Of a stretch of DNA of 64,000 nucleotides, positions 12,607 to 23,107 are shown piece by piece. A program made the translations under genes and the position numbers. The notes below the pieces were generated by a model, which was not told where the DNA came from, made no database searches, and saw only the letters and a program-made list of their open reading frames with translations. The DNA lies in the NCBI GenBank assembly GCA_009599575.1, contig VWND01000095.1:1-64000 (forward strand). Reading direction: 5' to 3'. The DNA comes from Blumeriella jaapii (taxonomy: Eukaryota; Ascomycota; Leotiomycetes; Helotiales; Drepanopezizaceae). The first letter of the stretch is position 1, and each line of letters opens with the position of its first letter.

Positions 12607-13453
12607 TTTTAATAAAATACTTTTTAATAAAGTTTCTTATTCAGAAATAATAAAATCGATTTCAAAATTATTTAAAAATTCGCGTAATAATAATAATAAC
12701 GTATTATCTCCGATAGGCATAATAAATAAATAATTCAAATTTGTAAGCTTAATTTTTTTTATTAATTAAATTATATTCGAAAAACGCTTGTCTATTATGT
12801 TTTTTAGCTTTTGAATTATTATTTAATAAAAGCTTTTAATAACGTAATGCAAAAGTCAAAGATTCAGTCTTGTTTTTATTAATTCTAATTTTATTAATAA
12901 TATCGAGATTATTTAAAAATGAATTATTAATAATTTCTTTATTATTTAAGCCGAAAAAATCAAAATAACGAAGGCAAAATTATAAATACTTTGATTGCAA
13001 ATCGCCTCGCGTATTTTCGAAAGTATTCGAATTACGGCCATAATTTAATTCTTCAATTATTAACGAATAATTCATTTGATTCGCTTAAAGCTCATTATTC
13101 GTAAAACTATTATTAAAATTAATTAATATAATAAAATTGATATCAAGATTTTCTTTCATAAAATATTTAATAATAGCTACAATAATTTAACGATATTTTT
13201 AAATAATTAAAAATTAACCAATTTTTACTAAACAAAATGATTTTAAATAATTAAAAATATCGGCCGATTTTAAAAATCTTTTGTTTGTATAAAAAAAATA
13301 AACACTAACTGTTTTATATTAATTATTATTCGCCGAAATACTAATATTTAATATTCTAATAAATGGTTCTACTAAAACCATATAATATAATACTAAAGTA
13401 CTAACTTTTAAAAGAATATATTTTATATTCGAAGCTAGCTTTTCACTAGAATA

Positions 13454-14059
13454 TTACGATTTAAATTTACTAATATTCATAATAAATAAACTACTTCCAA
13501 TATCAAAAAATAATTCTCTTTTATTTTTACGCGAATTACAACTTTTAAATAAAATAAGTTCGGTTCCTCGAATAAGTAAACCACAATCTAAATAAAAATC
13601 AATTAAAAATAACTTTTTTAAATTGAAATTTAATTTTAAATAAGCTTTAATTGCTTGGAATTTAATTTGTAATTTTTGATTCGAAAAATTATAAAAACGA
13701 ATTCGTAATTCTGACGATTTAATAACTTTATTAAATAACCATTTATCGTTTGCTTTTTTATTAAAATGTAAATCTTTAAAAAATAAAAAAAGCGTCGTAT
13801 TATTACGATCTTCGTATTTTGCAAAATCATCTAACGTAATATAACTATATTCGCTTTCTGAAATATTAAAAATAAAATCGTTTTTTAATATTTGCTCGGT
13901 TTTTAAAATTAATTCTTTAAATACAAATCGCAAATTGTCAATATTTAAAACAACGTTTTTATAACTAACTGTATTTTCAGTCAAACTATAAATTGTAACA
14001 TTGCTATTGCTTGAAAGATTTTTATTTACAATAAAACAAAACGATCGGTATAATAGCAA
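13454..14059 (-). pseudogene. Helicase relic: central region upstream of helicase core
   Basis: A 201-residue open stretch. Near its end it contains LLIRGTELILFKSCNSRKN followed by an ELFFDIGSSLFI segment. A RGTE motif followed by Asn and an aromatic/Gly stretch is typical of the conserved central region of large fungal telomere-linked helicases, which lies N-terminal to the helicase motifs. I cannot assign a catalytic function to it. Its order and strand agree with the finger region upstream and the RecQ motifs downstream. Both ends are artificial, set by mutation-derived stops. Confidence 0.6.
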
Positions 14060-15309
14060 TTCGCTTAATGCAGTATTCGAATTATTTTTAAAAAAATTAT
14101 TTATTAATTTAGTTAAAATATCATTTAAATTACTTTGAGAATTACAAACAAAAATATTTATAGCTTTATTTAAAAATATTAATTGCGAGCAATATATAAA
14201 TTTAAAATAATAGCCAGATAAATCTAAAATATTTCGTAAAATAAAATTAAATCTTAAACTTTTAATTGCAAAATAAGCGTTAATAAGACTTTCGAATATA
14301 TTTAAATCTTGTTTTTGAATTAAAATTTCAAAAATAATATTACTTAATAATTTTTGAAATTCGATTAATAAAAGATTACGATCAGTTTCAGAATTTTTAT
14401 ATTTTTTTAAAAATAAAATATAAGAATTTTGCTCTATATCTACGTTTGATAATCTTCCAAAAAACCAAGAATTATTCGAAGTATTGCTATTATTACTAAT
14501 ATTACTTGAATTGCTATTATCCGATAATATAAATTTATTGCTTATAAAATTATCGAATTCAATTTCAGAATTATCATTCGATAAATCGTCGATTAAAATT
14601 CGATTATTATAAGCTTTATTTATATTTCGATTAATAGTTTTTGTGAAATTTTTCGATAAAACTTCAATTTTTGGATCGTTTATATAATCAATCGCTTGTA
14701 ATAATAAATCGTCAATTTTTTCTTCTAGTTTTGTATCGATTTTAAAAATCGGTTTACTAGTTTTATATAATTTTAAATTATAATTACGAAAAAAAAAAGT
14801 AATAAAATTATTAAAAAAAGCAAAATAATCGACGCGAAATTTCGATATAAATAATATTTTAAATTCTTTATTACCTATTTTATTAAGCTCAAAACTATTT
14901 AAAATATTTAAATAACTTTTATTTATCCAAATAATTTTATCTAAACTTAAATAAAGAATTTCTTAAATATTATCGATTATAAATTTAATCAATTCGTCGT
15001 TTTTATTTTAATTATATAATTCATATAAATCGTATAATTCTTGCGGCTTATAATTTTAAATAAATTCAGCATATCGAGTTTTACTTAAAAATTGGTTAAA
15101 TTATCGCTAAAATTTATTTTAAACGAATTTAAATTTTCGTAAAATAAAAATTCTTTTAAATTTAATTCTTCGATTAATAAATTTTAAACTATTAACAAAT
15201 CAAATAGTAAATCTTCTGAAATCTCATTAAAATAAATATTATCTTCGATTTCGTTTACTGAATTATCAATTTGTTTAACTTCGAAATACCATCTATTTCT
15301 TTCAAATAA

Positions 15310-15678
15310 TTAAGTAGTTACAATTAAATAATATTTACTAATATCATTTGCAATAATAATTTCGATTTCATTTATATAAATTTTTTTAATATGTTTTTTA
15401 ATATTTATACGATTTGCTAAAATTAAAAAACAAAAATCGCATTTAAAATTGTTTTGCGATATTTCGAGTTCTGAAAAAGGTTTTAAATCGAATTCTAATA
15501 AAAAAAGTCGTATTAATTCTAAACTGTTTTTCAAAGATTCGATTTTTAACGATTGATAAATAATTAAGCCTTGTTTAATTAATTTATTTCGATCGTTTTT
15601 TGAAATTAAATGGAAATGGTTTTTACGTATATATTGTTCAAATCCAGTAATAAATGAATTACAAAATAAACAAAGCAA
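15310..15678 (-). pseudogene. Helicase relic: N-terminal Cys/His finger region
   Basis: A 122-residue open stretch. It begins with a CLFC pair followed ~18 residues later by a KNHFHL histidine cluster, and has a second CDFC pair near residue 80 followed by KKHIKK. This C-x2-C...H spacing resembles the N-terminal zinc-finger-like region of fungal telomere-linked helicases and OrsD-type proteins (that family link is from memory of the family, not a search). It reads continuously from further upstream, so the Met at 15678 is not the real start. It is ~600 bases or more from the next long open stretch of the same relic. Confidence 0.6.
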
Positions 15679-15889
15679 TAATTCAAAATCTATATAATAA
15701 AATAAAAATTAAAAATCAAGTAAATCTTGAAACGCTTGTTTAGGATTTAAATCGTTAGTAGTACGAAAGTTACTAAAATAATGAATATTAGCGCTGTTTA
15801 TCAAAAGGATAGAAGATACTTGAATGTTTAACATATCGAATTTTTTTAAAAAAAATCGTATAATCGAAGAAATTCGAAGAAAATAAAAA

Positions 15890-16080
15890 TAAGTTTTTTT
15901 AGGGGTTTTTTTGAAGTTTTTGAAGTTTTTGAAGTTTTTGAAGTTTTGGGAGTTTTGGGAGTTTTGGAAGTTTTGGTAGTTTTGGTAGTTTTGGGGGGGT
16001 TTTGGAGGTTTTGAAGGTTTTGGTGTTTTTGGGGTTTTTGGGGGGGGGTTTTGGGAGTTTTGATAATTTGGATAGTGTGT
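15890..16080. repeat. G/T-rich 8-9-bp minisatellite (AGTTTTGG)n
   Basis: About 20 copies of AGTTTTGGG / GTTTTTGA units with two longer G runs. The minus-strand frame through it (Asn-Phe/Pro-Lys repeats) is a repeat artefact rather than a protein domain. It sits just upstream of the helicase relic's N-terminus. Confidence 0.8.
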
Positions 16081-16127
16081 ATGATTTTGAAAAATTTTCA
16101 AAACTTTAATTAAAATTTTCGCGTAAC

Positions 16128-16240
16128 CTATAGCAACGATAATTTTAATTAAATAAATTATTCGAAAACTTTAATTAAATAAATTATTCGAAAACTTTAA
16201 TTAATTAAATTATTCGAAAACTTTAATTAATTAAATTAAA
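16128..16240. repeat. 26-bp tandem repeat, about four copies
   Basis: The unit TTAATTAAATAAATTATTCG plus AAAACT is repeated in direct order about four times with one or two substitutions. No coding sequence is present. Confidence 0.8.
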
Positions 16241-16254
16241 TTACAAAAAAAACA

Positions 16255-16555
16255 CTTACAGCAGAGGGCAGACTGATACACCGACTCATACTTATTCACC
16301 ATATATACAAAACCCCGTGGGACAATTCACGGGCCGGAGCCATAGAATTTGCATGCAACTAGGTTCTATAAATAAAATGGCGGAGCATTAAAGCAGAACG
16401 CCTGGCAACCCTTTTCCCGTGGCTTTACGAGTTTTCAATAAGATAACGAAGGAATTAAACCTACAAAAACCATCAACCACTACACCATAAATGCTTTAGG
16501 ACTTTTGTCCCGAAAGCATACGAACGACTAGGTTATATAAAATATATAATTTTTT
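16255..16555. other. GC-richer islet between helicase relic and satellite arrays
   Basis: About 300 bases with visibly higher G+C and intact CpA/TpG, so it is not RIP-mutated. It contains two potential hairpins: CCCCGTGG / CACGGG near 16312-16335 and GGACTTTTGTCC near 16500. It also has a TATA-like TATAAATAAA word near 16368. There is no long ORF. It could be the upstream region of the helicase gene (divergent orientation), a short non-autonomous element, or unique DNA. I do not recognise it. Confidence 0.4.
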
Positions 16556-16604
16556 AAAGTTTATTTTATGCGTATATGGGATTAGGCGAATATGGGTTTA
16601 AGCG

Positions 16605-18289
16605 AAAGTTAAATTTTGCGACCGTGCACGATTTTCTGAACGTTTGCATTGCGATTAATAATAAATCGAATTGTATAAAATAAAGAAATTAAATAAGTTT
16701 TAATATTAATAACCCAAATATAAAAAGAATTATACGATTCTATTAAGAAATGGGCTGGTATTTTACTAGTAAATACGAATACCGCAGGCTGTAGCATTAG
16801 GCTTTGGAGCCAAGCTATTCTTGGTCCGTGCGTCAGTTCGTAAAACGCTTGCATTGCGATTAATAATAAATCGAATTATATAAAATAAAAAGAATTAAAT
16901 AAGTTTTAATATTAATAACCCAAATATAAAAAGAATTGAACGATTCTATTAAGAAATGGGCTGGTGTTTTACTAGTAAATACGAATACCGCAGGCTGTAG
17001 AATTAGGCTTTGGAGCCAAGCTATTCTTGGTCCGTGCGTAAGTTCGTAAAACGCTTGCATTGCGATTAATAATAAATCGAATTTTATAAAATAAAAAGAA
17101 TTAAATAAGTTTTTAATATTAATAACCCAAATATAAAAAGAATTGAACGATTTTATTAAGAAATGGGCTGGTGTTTTACTAGTAAATACGAATACCGCAG
17201 GCTGTAGAATTAGGCTTTGGAGCCAAGCTATTTTTGGTCCGTGCGTCAGTTCGTAAAACGCTTGCATTGCGATTAATAATAAATCGAATTGTACAAAATA
17301 AAAAGAATTAAATAACTTTTAATATTAATAACCCAAATATAAAAAGAATTGAACGATTCTATTAAGAAATGGGCTGGTGTTTTACTAGTAAATACGAATA
17401 CCGCAGGCTGTAGAATTAGGCTTTGGAGCCAAGTTATTCTTGGTCCGTGCGTTAATTCGTAGAACGTTTGCATTGCGATTAGTAATAAATCGAATTGTAT
17501 GAAATAAAAAGAATTAAATAAGTTTTAATATTAATAACCCAAATATAAAAAGAATTGAACGATTTTATTAAGAAATGGGCTGGTGTTTTTACTAGTAAAT
17601 ACGAATACCGCAGGCTGTAGAATTAGGCTTTGGAGCCAAGCTTTTTATGGCCCGTGCGTCAGTTCGTAGAACGCTTGCATTGCGATTAATAATAAATCGA
17701 ATTGTATGAAATAAGACGAATTAAATAAGTTTTAATATTAATAACCCAAATATAAAAAGAATTGAACGATTCTATTAAGAAATGGGCTGGTGTTTTACTA
17801 ATAAAATACGAATACCGCAGGCTATAGAATTAGGCTTTGAAGCCAAGTTATTCTTGGTCCGTGCGTTAATTCGTAGAACGTTTGCATTGCGATTAGTAAT
17901 AGATCGAATTGTACAAAATAAAAAGAATTAAATAAGTTTTAATATTAATAACCCAAATATAAAAAGAATTGAACGATTCTATTAAGAAATGGGCTGGTGT
18001 TTTACTAGTAAATACGAATACCGCAGGCTGTAGAATTAGGCTTTGAAGCCAAGTTATTCTTGGTCCGTGCTTTAATTCGTAGAACGTTTGCATTGCGATT
18101 AGTAATAGATCGAATTGTACAAAATAAAAAGAATTAAATAAGTTTTAATATTAATAACCCAAATATAAAAAGAATTGAACGATTCTATTAAGAAATGGGC
18201 TGGTGTTTTACTAGTAAATACGAATACCGCAGGCTGTAGAATTAGGCTTTGGAGCCAAGTTATTTTTGGTCCGTGCGTTAATTCGTAGA
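16605..18289. repeat. Satellite array 1: eight ~207-bp tandem units
   Basis: The word GCATTGCGATTA marks unit starts at 16646, 16851, 17057, 17264, 17470, 17677, 17884 and 18090 (spacing 205-207). The last unit ends at about 18289. A diverged fragment of the unit's end lies at 16605-16645. Each unit has a GC-richer half (AATGGGCTGG, CCGCAGGCTGTAGAATTAGG, TTGGTCCGTGCG) and an AT-rich half. Units differ by a few substitutions and 1-2-bp indels. The minus-strand frame beginning MQAFYELTHGPRIAWLQS recurs in each copy. Because 207 is divisible by three, it reads through two neighbouring units at 16860-17267. Neither strand gives a recognisable domain. Confidence 0.95.
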
Positions 18290-20692
18290 GACTTAAATAA
18301 CGTTATTATTAATTAATAATATTTATAAGCTTTTGCCTATAAAATATTAATAATTTGTAAGCTAAATACGAATTTAATTTTATTTTTAAAATCGAAAAAT
18401 TCTTGCGAAAAAACCGATTTAGTGACCAAAAAAAGTCGGGTACAAGGGTCTGCCAAGATTAGGGTTAGAAGGGGGGGGTTATTACAACTTTTTAATTTAT
18501 TAATCGTATTTATAAGCTTTTTTTGCGCATAAAAGATTAATAATTAATAAGTTAAATACAAATATAAATTTATTTTTAAAATCGAATAATTTTTGCGAAA
18601 AAAAAACCGACCTGGTGACCAAAGAAAGTCGGTTACCAGGGTCTGCCAAGATTAGGGTTAGGGGGGGGGGGTTATTACAACTTTTTAATTTATTAATCGT
18701 ATTTATAAGCTTTTGCGTATAAAAGATTAATAATTAATAAGTTGAATACAAATATAATTTTATTTTTAAAATCGAATAATTTTTGCGAAAAAAAAAAAAC
18801 CGACCTGGTGACCAAAGAAAGTCGGTTACCAGGGTCTGCCAAGATTAGGGTTAGAAGGGGGGGTTATTACAACTTTTTAATTTATTAATCGTATTTATAG
18901 GCTTTTGCGTATAAAAGATTAATAATTAATAAGTTGAATACAAATATAAATTTATTTTTAAAATCGAATAATTTTTGCGAAAAAACCGACCTGGTGACCA
19001 AAGAAAGTCGGTTACCAGGGGTCTGCCAAGATTAGGGTTAGAGGGGGGGGTTATTACAACTTTTTTTTTAATTTATTAATCGTATTTATAAGCTTTTGCG
19101 TACAAAAGATTATTAATTAGTAAGCTGAATACGAATATAATTTTATTTTTCAAATCGAATAATTTTTGCGAAAAAACCGACCTGGTGACCAAAGAAAGTC
19201 GGTTACCAGGGTCTGCCAAGATTAGGGTTAGAGGGGGGGGGTTATTACAACTTTTTAATTTATTAATCGTATTTATAAGCTTTTGCGTACAAAAGATAAT
19301 TAATTAATAAGCTGAATACGAATATAATTTTATTTTTCAAATCGAATAATTTTTGCGAAAAAAAAAACCGACCTGGTGACCAACTTTCTTTGGTCACCAG
19401 GGTCTGCCAAGACTGGTCACCAACGTTGGTGACCACCAAAATTCTCTCGCTTATAATATTAGTAATTAGTCGGTTACCAGGGTCTGCCAAGATTAGGGTT
19501 AGAAGGGGGGGTTATTACAACTTTTTAATTTATTAATCGTATTTATAAGCTTTTGCGTATAAAAAGATTAATAATTAATAAGTTGAATACAAATATAAAT
19601 TTATTTTTAAAATCGAATAATTTTTGCGAAAAAACCGACCTGGTGACCAAAGAAAGTCGGTTACCAGGGTCTGCCAAGATTAGGGTTAGAGGGGGGGGTT
19701 ATTACAACTTTTTAATTTATTAATCGTATTTATAAGCTTTTGCGTACAAAAGATTATTAATTAGTAAGCTGAATACGAATATAATTTTATTTTTCAAATC
19801 GAATAATTTTTGCGAAAAAACCGACCTGGTGACCAAAGAAAGTCGGTTACCAGGGTCTGCCAAGATTAGGGTTAGAGGGGGGGGTTATTACAACTTTTTA
19901 ATTTATTAATCGTATTTATAAGCTTTTGCGTACAAAAGATAATTAATTAATAAGCTGAATACGAATATAATTTTATTTTTCAAATCGAATAATTTTTGCG
20001 AAAAAACCGACCTGGTGACCAACTTTCTTTGGTCACCAGGGTCTGCCAAGACTGGTCACCAACGTTGGTGACCACCAAAATTCTCTCGCTTATAATATTA
20101 GGGTTATTACAACTTTTTAATTTATCAATCGTATTTATAAGCTTTTGCGTACAAAAGATTAATAATTAATAAGCTGAATACAAATATAATTTTATTTTTA
20201 AAATCGAATAATTTTTGCGAAAAAAAACCGACCTGGTGACCAAAGAAAGTCGGTTACCAGGGTCTGCCAAGATTAGGGTTAGAGGGGGGGGTTATTACAA
20301 CTCTTTAATTTATTAATCGTATTTATAAGCTTTTGCGTATAAAAGATTAATAATTAATAAGTTGAATACAAATATAATTTTATTTTTAAAATCGAATAAT
20401 TTTTGCGAAAAAACCGACCTGGTGACCAAAGAAAGTCGGTTACCAGGGTCTGCCAAGATTAGGGTTAGAGGGGGGGGTTATTACAACTTTTTAATTTATT
20501 AATCGTATTTATAAGCTTTTGCGTATAAAAGATTAATAATTAATAAGTTGAATACAAATATAATTTTATTTTTCAAATCGAATAATTTTTGCGAAAAAAC
20601 CGACCTGGTGACCAAAGAAAGTTGGTCACCAGGGTCTGCCAAGACTGGTTACCAACGTTGGTGACCACCAAAATTCTCTCGCTTATAATATT
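18290..20692. repeat. Satellite array 2: about twelve ~190-bp units with telomere-like core
   Basis: ACAACTTTTTAATTTATTAA begins units at 18484, 18677, 18869, 19056, 19247, 19517, 19704, 19890, 20109, 20297 and 20483. A diverged unit precedes them from 18290. Spacing is 186-193 except for the variant units (270 and 219). Most units contain CCGACCTGGTGACC, a 10-base loop, GGTTACCAGGGTC, then AAGATTAGGGTTAGA and a run of 6-10 G. Three variant units (near 19376, 20018, 20612) carry an extra inverted-repeat block ending TCTCGCTTATAATATTAG. Confidence 0.95.
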
Positions 20693-21739
20693 AGGGTAAA
20701 ACTTCGGCTAATAAAGCTTACGTTTATTACAGTTTAGTAAAACTTAATATTCGGCCAACCAAGCTTTTTCTAAAATCATATTATAATTTCCGAAATTGAT
20801 AATTAAAAAAAAAATAAACGATTGTATTCGATTGTTAATAATAAAATTAAAAAGCGTAAAATATATAATTAAATAGCTACGAGTTTTATTATATTTTTTT
20901 ACAAAAAAAAAAGCCGGAAAAAATTAAATTAAAAGTTTTAAAAAAAAAATGATTTAATCAGCGCCGAATCGATCAACGCATAACCGTTCGTTTTAAAATC
21001 GGCGAGCGCTTTTATTTTATACGAAAAGCTATTTTTAATAAATATAACGGGAATTATTAATAAATCGCTATTAAAAAGCTTCCGAACGTTAAAATAACGT
21101 ATATCGCGCAACGCGCCTAAAAAAAAAGCTTTATTTAAGCCTGGGCGTTTTTTCGACTAGCGGAAAAGCTTTTAACTTTTTCGTATACGTTTTGGAAATC
21201 GTTTGGAAAAAAGTTTTCGTTTTTATTATTATTATTAAAAAGCGAATTTTCGGCCGGTTCGATCTCGTTTACGCTTATTAGTTTAAAAAGGTTTTTAAGT
21301 AAAACCGAAAATCGGCTCGTAAAAAATCGTGCAAATTGGCTTTTTTAAACTTTTTAATATAAAATAAAAAACGAGCGTTATCGTTAATCCGATCGAAAAG
21401 GAAAAACGCTAAAAAAAGCGTTTTAGCGTAGAAAAAAAAAAAAGCAGCAAAAGGCTAAAAAGGAGCTTATAAAGCATTTAAACGACTTTCGTACGTACGA
21501 TTTAACTCGTAGTACGCTTTGATTAAAAACTTATTATTTTAATAAATAATAAACTTAATTAAAAAGCGATTCGCGTATAAAATTCGTTTAGCCAATTGAT
21601 TTTGTTTTTTTTAACGGACGGCGGTGAATTAATTTTTGAAAATTATTATACGCGCTTATTTCAAATGCAGCTTTTTTCGTAAACGCTTTGGTATTTTATC
21701 GCGGAAAACGTTTCGAAGCTGTTTATTAATTTGTATTTA

Positions 21740-21768
21740 CAGTGGGTAGACACATGAAGTTGCGCGTC
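21740..21768. repeat. Tc1 left terminal inverted repeat
   Basis: 29 bases beginning CAGTGGGTAGACACATGAAG and ending GCGCGTC. They pair with 23079-23107 with three mismatches (positions 5, 6 and 10). Confidence 0.9.
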
Positions 21769-21896
21769 AGTAAATAGTCCGTACCCCAACAAAATTCTAC
21801 TACCTTTACAACTTCATAACTCCATCAATAATTAATCGATTTTAAATACAAATAGCTTAAATGAAAGCTGAAAATCGAAAAAATATTCGATTTCAA

Positions 21897-22960
21897 TCAG
21901 TATTTGGTATACCATCCATTTGCAGCCTTAATAGCGTTTACCCGCTTTTGCATCCTTTCCGCCAGTTTATTTAATAACTGGTTTTTTAAAAGCTCCCACG
22001 CCTTTTGTGCAATACTGATTAATAAACGCTAAATTATATCGTTATTTTTCATAGCGATTAATTCAGGTTTAAGCTTAATTATCTTAGCTTTTAGTATTTT
22101 CCACAGATTTTCAATCGGATTAAAATCCGGCGAATAAAACGGCCAATTTATTAATTTAATATTTATATTACGAAACTATTTTTAAATAAAACGCGTTTTA
22201 TAAATCGGAGCGTTATTTTGTATAAAAATATTATCGTCGTAAAAAATCGTAGAAAAATGTTTTTCGAAAATTTCGAGATATTTAACGGCTGTAACGCTTT
22301 TACGAGTCGCATTTGAATCTTCGCGTATTACGACCAAATTTGTTCGAATTTTCCAGCCGAATGCAGCCCAAAACATAATCGATCGACTTTTAATAAGCTT
22401 TTTTTAAACTGCTTAAAATTGTAAGCTTTTAGCTATTAAATTACGTTAATAATAAAAAATATAAATCGATAGAAATATTAACTTTTCGCTTGATAAACAA
22501 ACTCCTAACGATTTTTTTTTCCACGTTTAATTAAATATTCGTCAAATCAGCGCTAGCGACGCTAATAAAAAAATGGTTTATTATCGTAAAAAAATGCTTA
22601 TTGCAATCGCGCGGCAACGCGTTCGTCGGTCAAAACAAATCGTTTTCGATAGCGCCATTTTTGTATATCGGATTTTTTTAAAAATCGATATATCGTTTTT
22701 TTCGAAACGTGCGAAACGGTAAAAAAGCGTAATTAAGCCGTTGTAATTTTTGGCGTACGGGCAATTGCTCTGAAAATAACCCTTTCATCGCGTTTCGTAA
22801 TAAAAAAAAGCGGACGTTTTCGAAATTATAATTTACCGTCGGATTGTAAAAACGCGTTTTTAACCGTATAACGCGCGATAGATAGGCTGCATTTTTCCGA
22901 CTCCGCAAACCAGGTATAAAAAACCCTATACTTTCTAGCGTTAATAATACGATTTCTAGC
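21897..22960 (-). pseudogene. Tc1/mariner transposase relic (DDE)
   Basis: Read across stops and frame breaks from ~22960 to a TGA at 21897. A paired helix-turn-helix region (TKRDERVIFRAIARTPKITT, VSKKTIYRFLKKSDIQKWR, KRFVLTDERVA) comes first. Then come the three catalytic-site neighbourhoods: FDEYLIKRG (~22530, usual form DECS), FIQNNAPIYK (~22210, usual form QDNAPIHK, with Asp now Asn), and YSPDFNPIENLWKI (~22100, Glu retained). About 35 residues separate the second and third, as in DD34E Tc1 families. The C-terminus ends ...AANGWYTKY. The second catalytic Asp is lost, so this copy cannot transpose itself. Confidence 0.88.
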
Positions 22961-23078
22961 CTTTTAAAAAAAGTGCTTAAAAGGCTGGCGAAACGTTTCG
23001 GCTGTTCGTGGCATAATAGTGTAGTTGCGAAAAAAAGGTGTGTTTTGTTGTAAACGCGAAAAGTCGCGGTCGGGGGCC

Positions 23079-23107
23079 GACGCGCAACTTCATGTGTTTA
23101 CGTACTG
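23079..23107. repeat. Tc1 right terminal inverted repeat
   Basis: Reverse complement of the left repeat, ending in ACTG directly before the TA target duplicate. Confidence 0.9.

Larger units (their letters stand above)
10967..15720 (-). pseudogene. Telomere-linked RecQ-type DNA helicase relic (full span)
   Basis: A ~4.75-kb minus-strand relic reads as one long protein (about 1580 codons) once in-frame TAA/TAG and small frame breaks are ignored. In order it has an N-terminal pair of Cys-rich finger-like motifs (15310-15678), a long central region (13454-14059), RecQ motifs I, Ia and II (12262-12606) and the helicase C domain with a Cys-rich tail (11302-12087). A readable C-terminus follows and stops at 10967. 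This domain order is that of the large fungal telomere-linked helicases, which sit next to chromosome ends in several ascomycetes and basidiomycetes. Open stretches are longer than in the retroelements, so decay is milder here. The N-terminal start is not certain. No function is expected now. Confidence 0.8.
21740..23107 (-). mobile_element. Tc1/mariner DNA transposon, 1368 bp
   Basis: Element ends are CAGTGGGTAGACACATGAAG... and ...CTTCATGTGTTTACGTACTG. The 29-bp terminal inverted repeats match at 26 positions. It is flanked by TA at 21738-21739 and 23108-23109. Removing the element and one TA restores the gypsy-1 gag sequence seen uninterrupted at ~46500 (GTATTTAAGCGTTCGC-like), which proves a TA-duplicating insertion. 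The transposase relic is on the minus strand. RIP is heavy internally but the ends are nearly unmutated. Confidence 0.93.

Noticed and set aside
19263..19490. 75-residue minus frame over a variant satellite unit
   Set aside because: It spans satellite sequence and its palindromes and is not kept in the other units; a shadow of the repeat.
16605..20692. CRISPR-like array
   Set aside because: Repeat units are ~190-207 bp in direct tandem with no unique spacers, and the context is fungal.
18290..20692. A true chromosome end at the TTAGGG-containing array
   Set aside because: There is only one and two-thirds telomere repeats per ~190-bp unit and the array continues into retrotransposon DNA on the right, so it is interstitial here.
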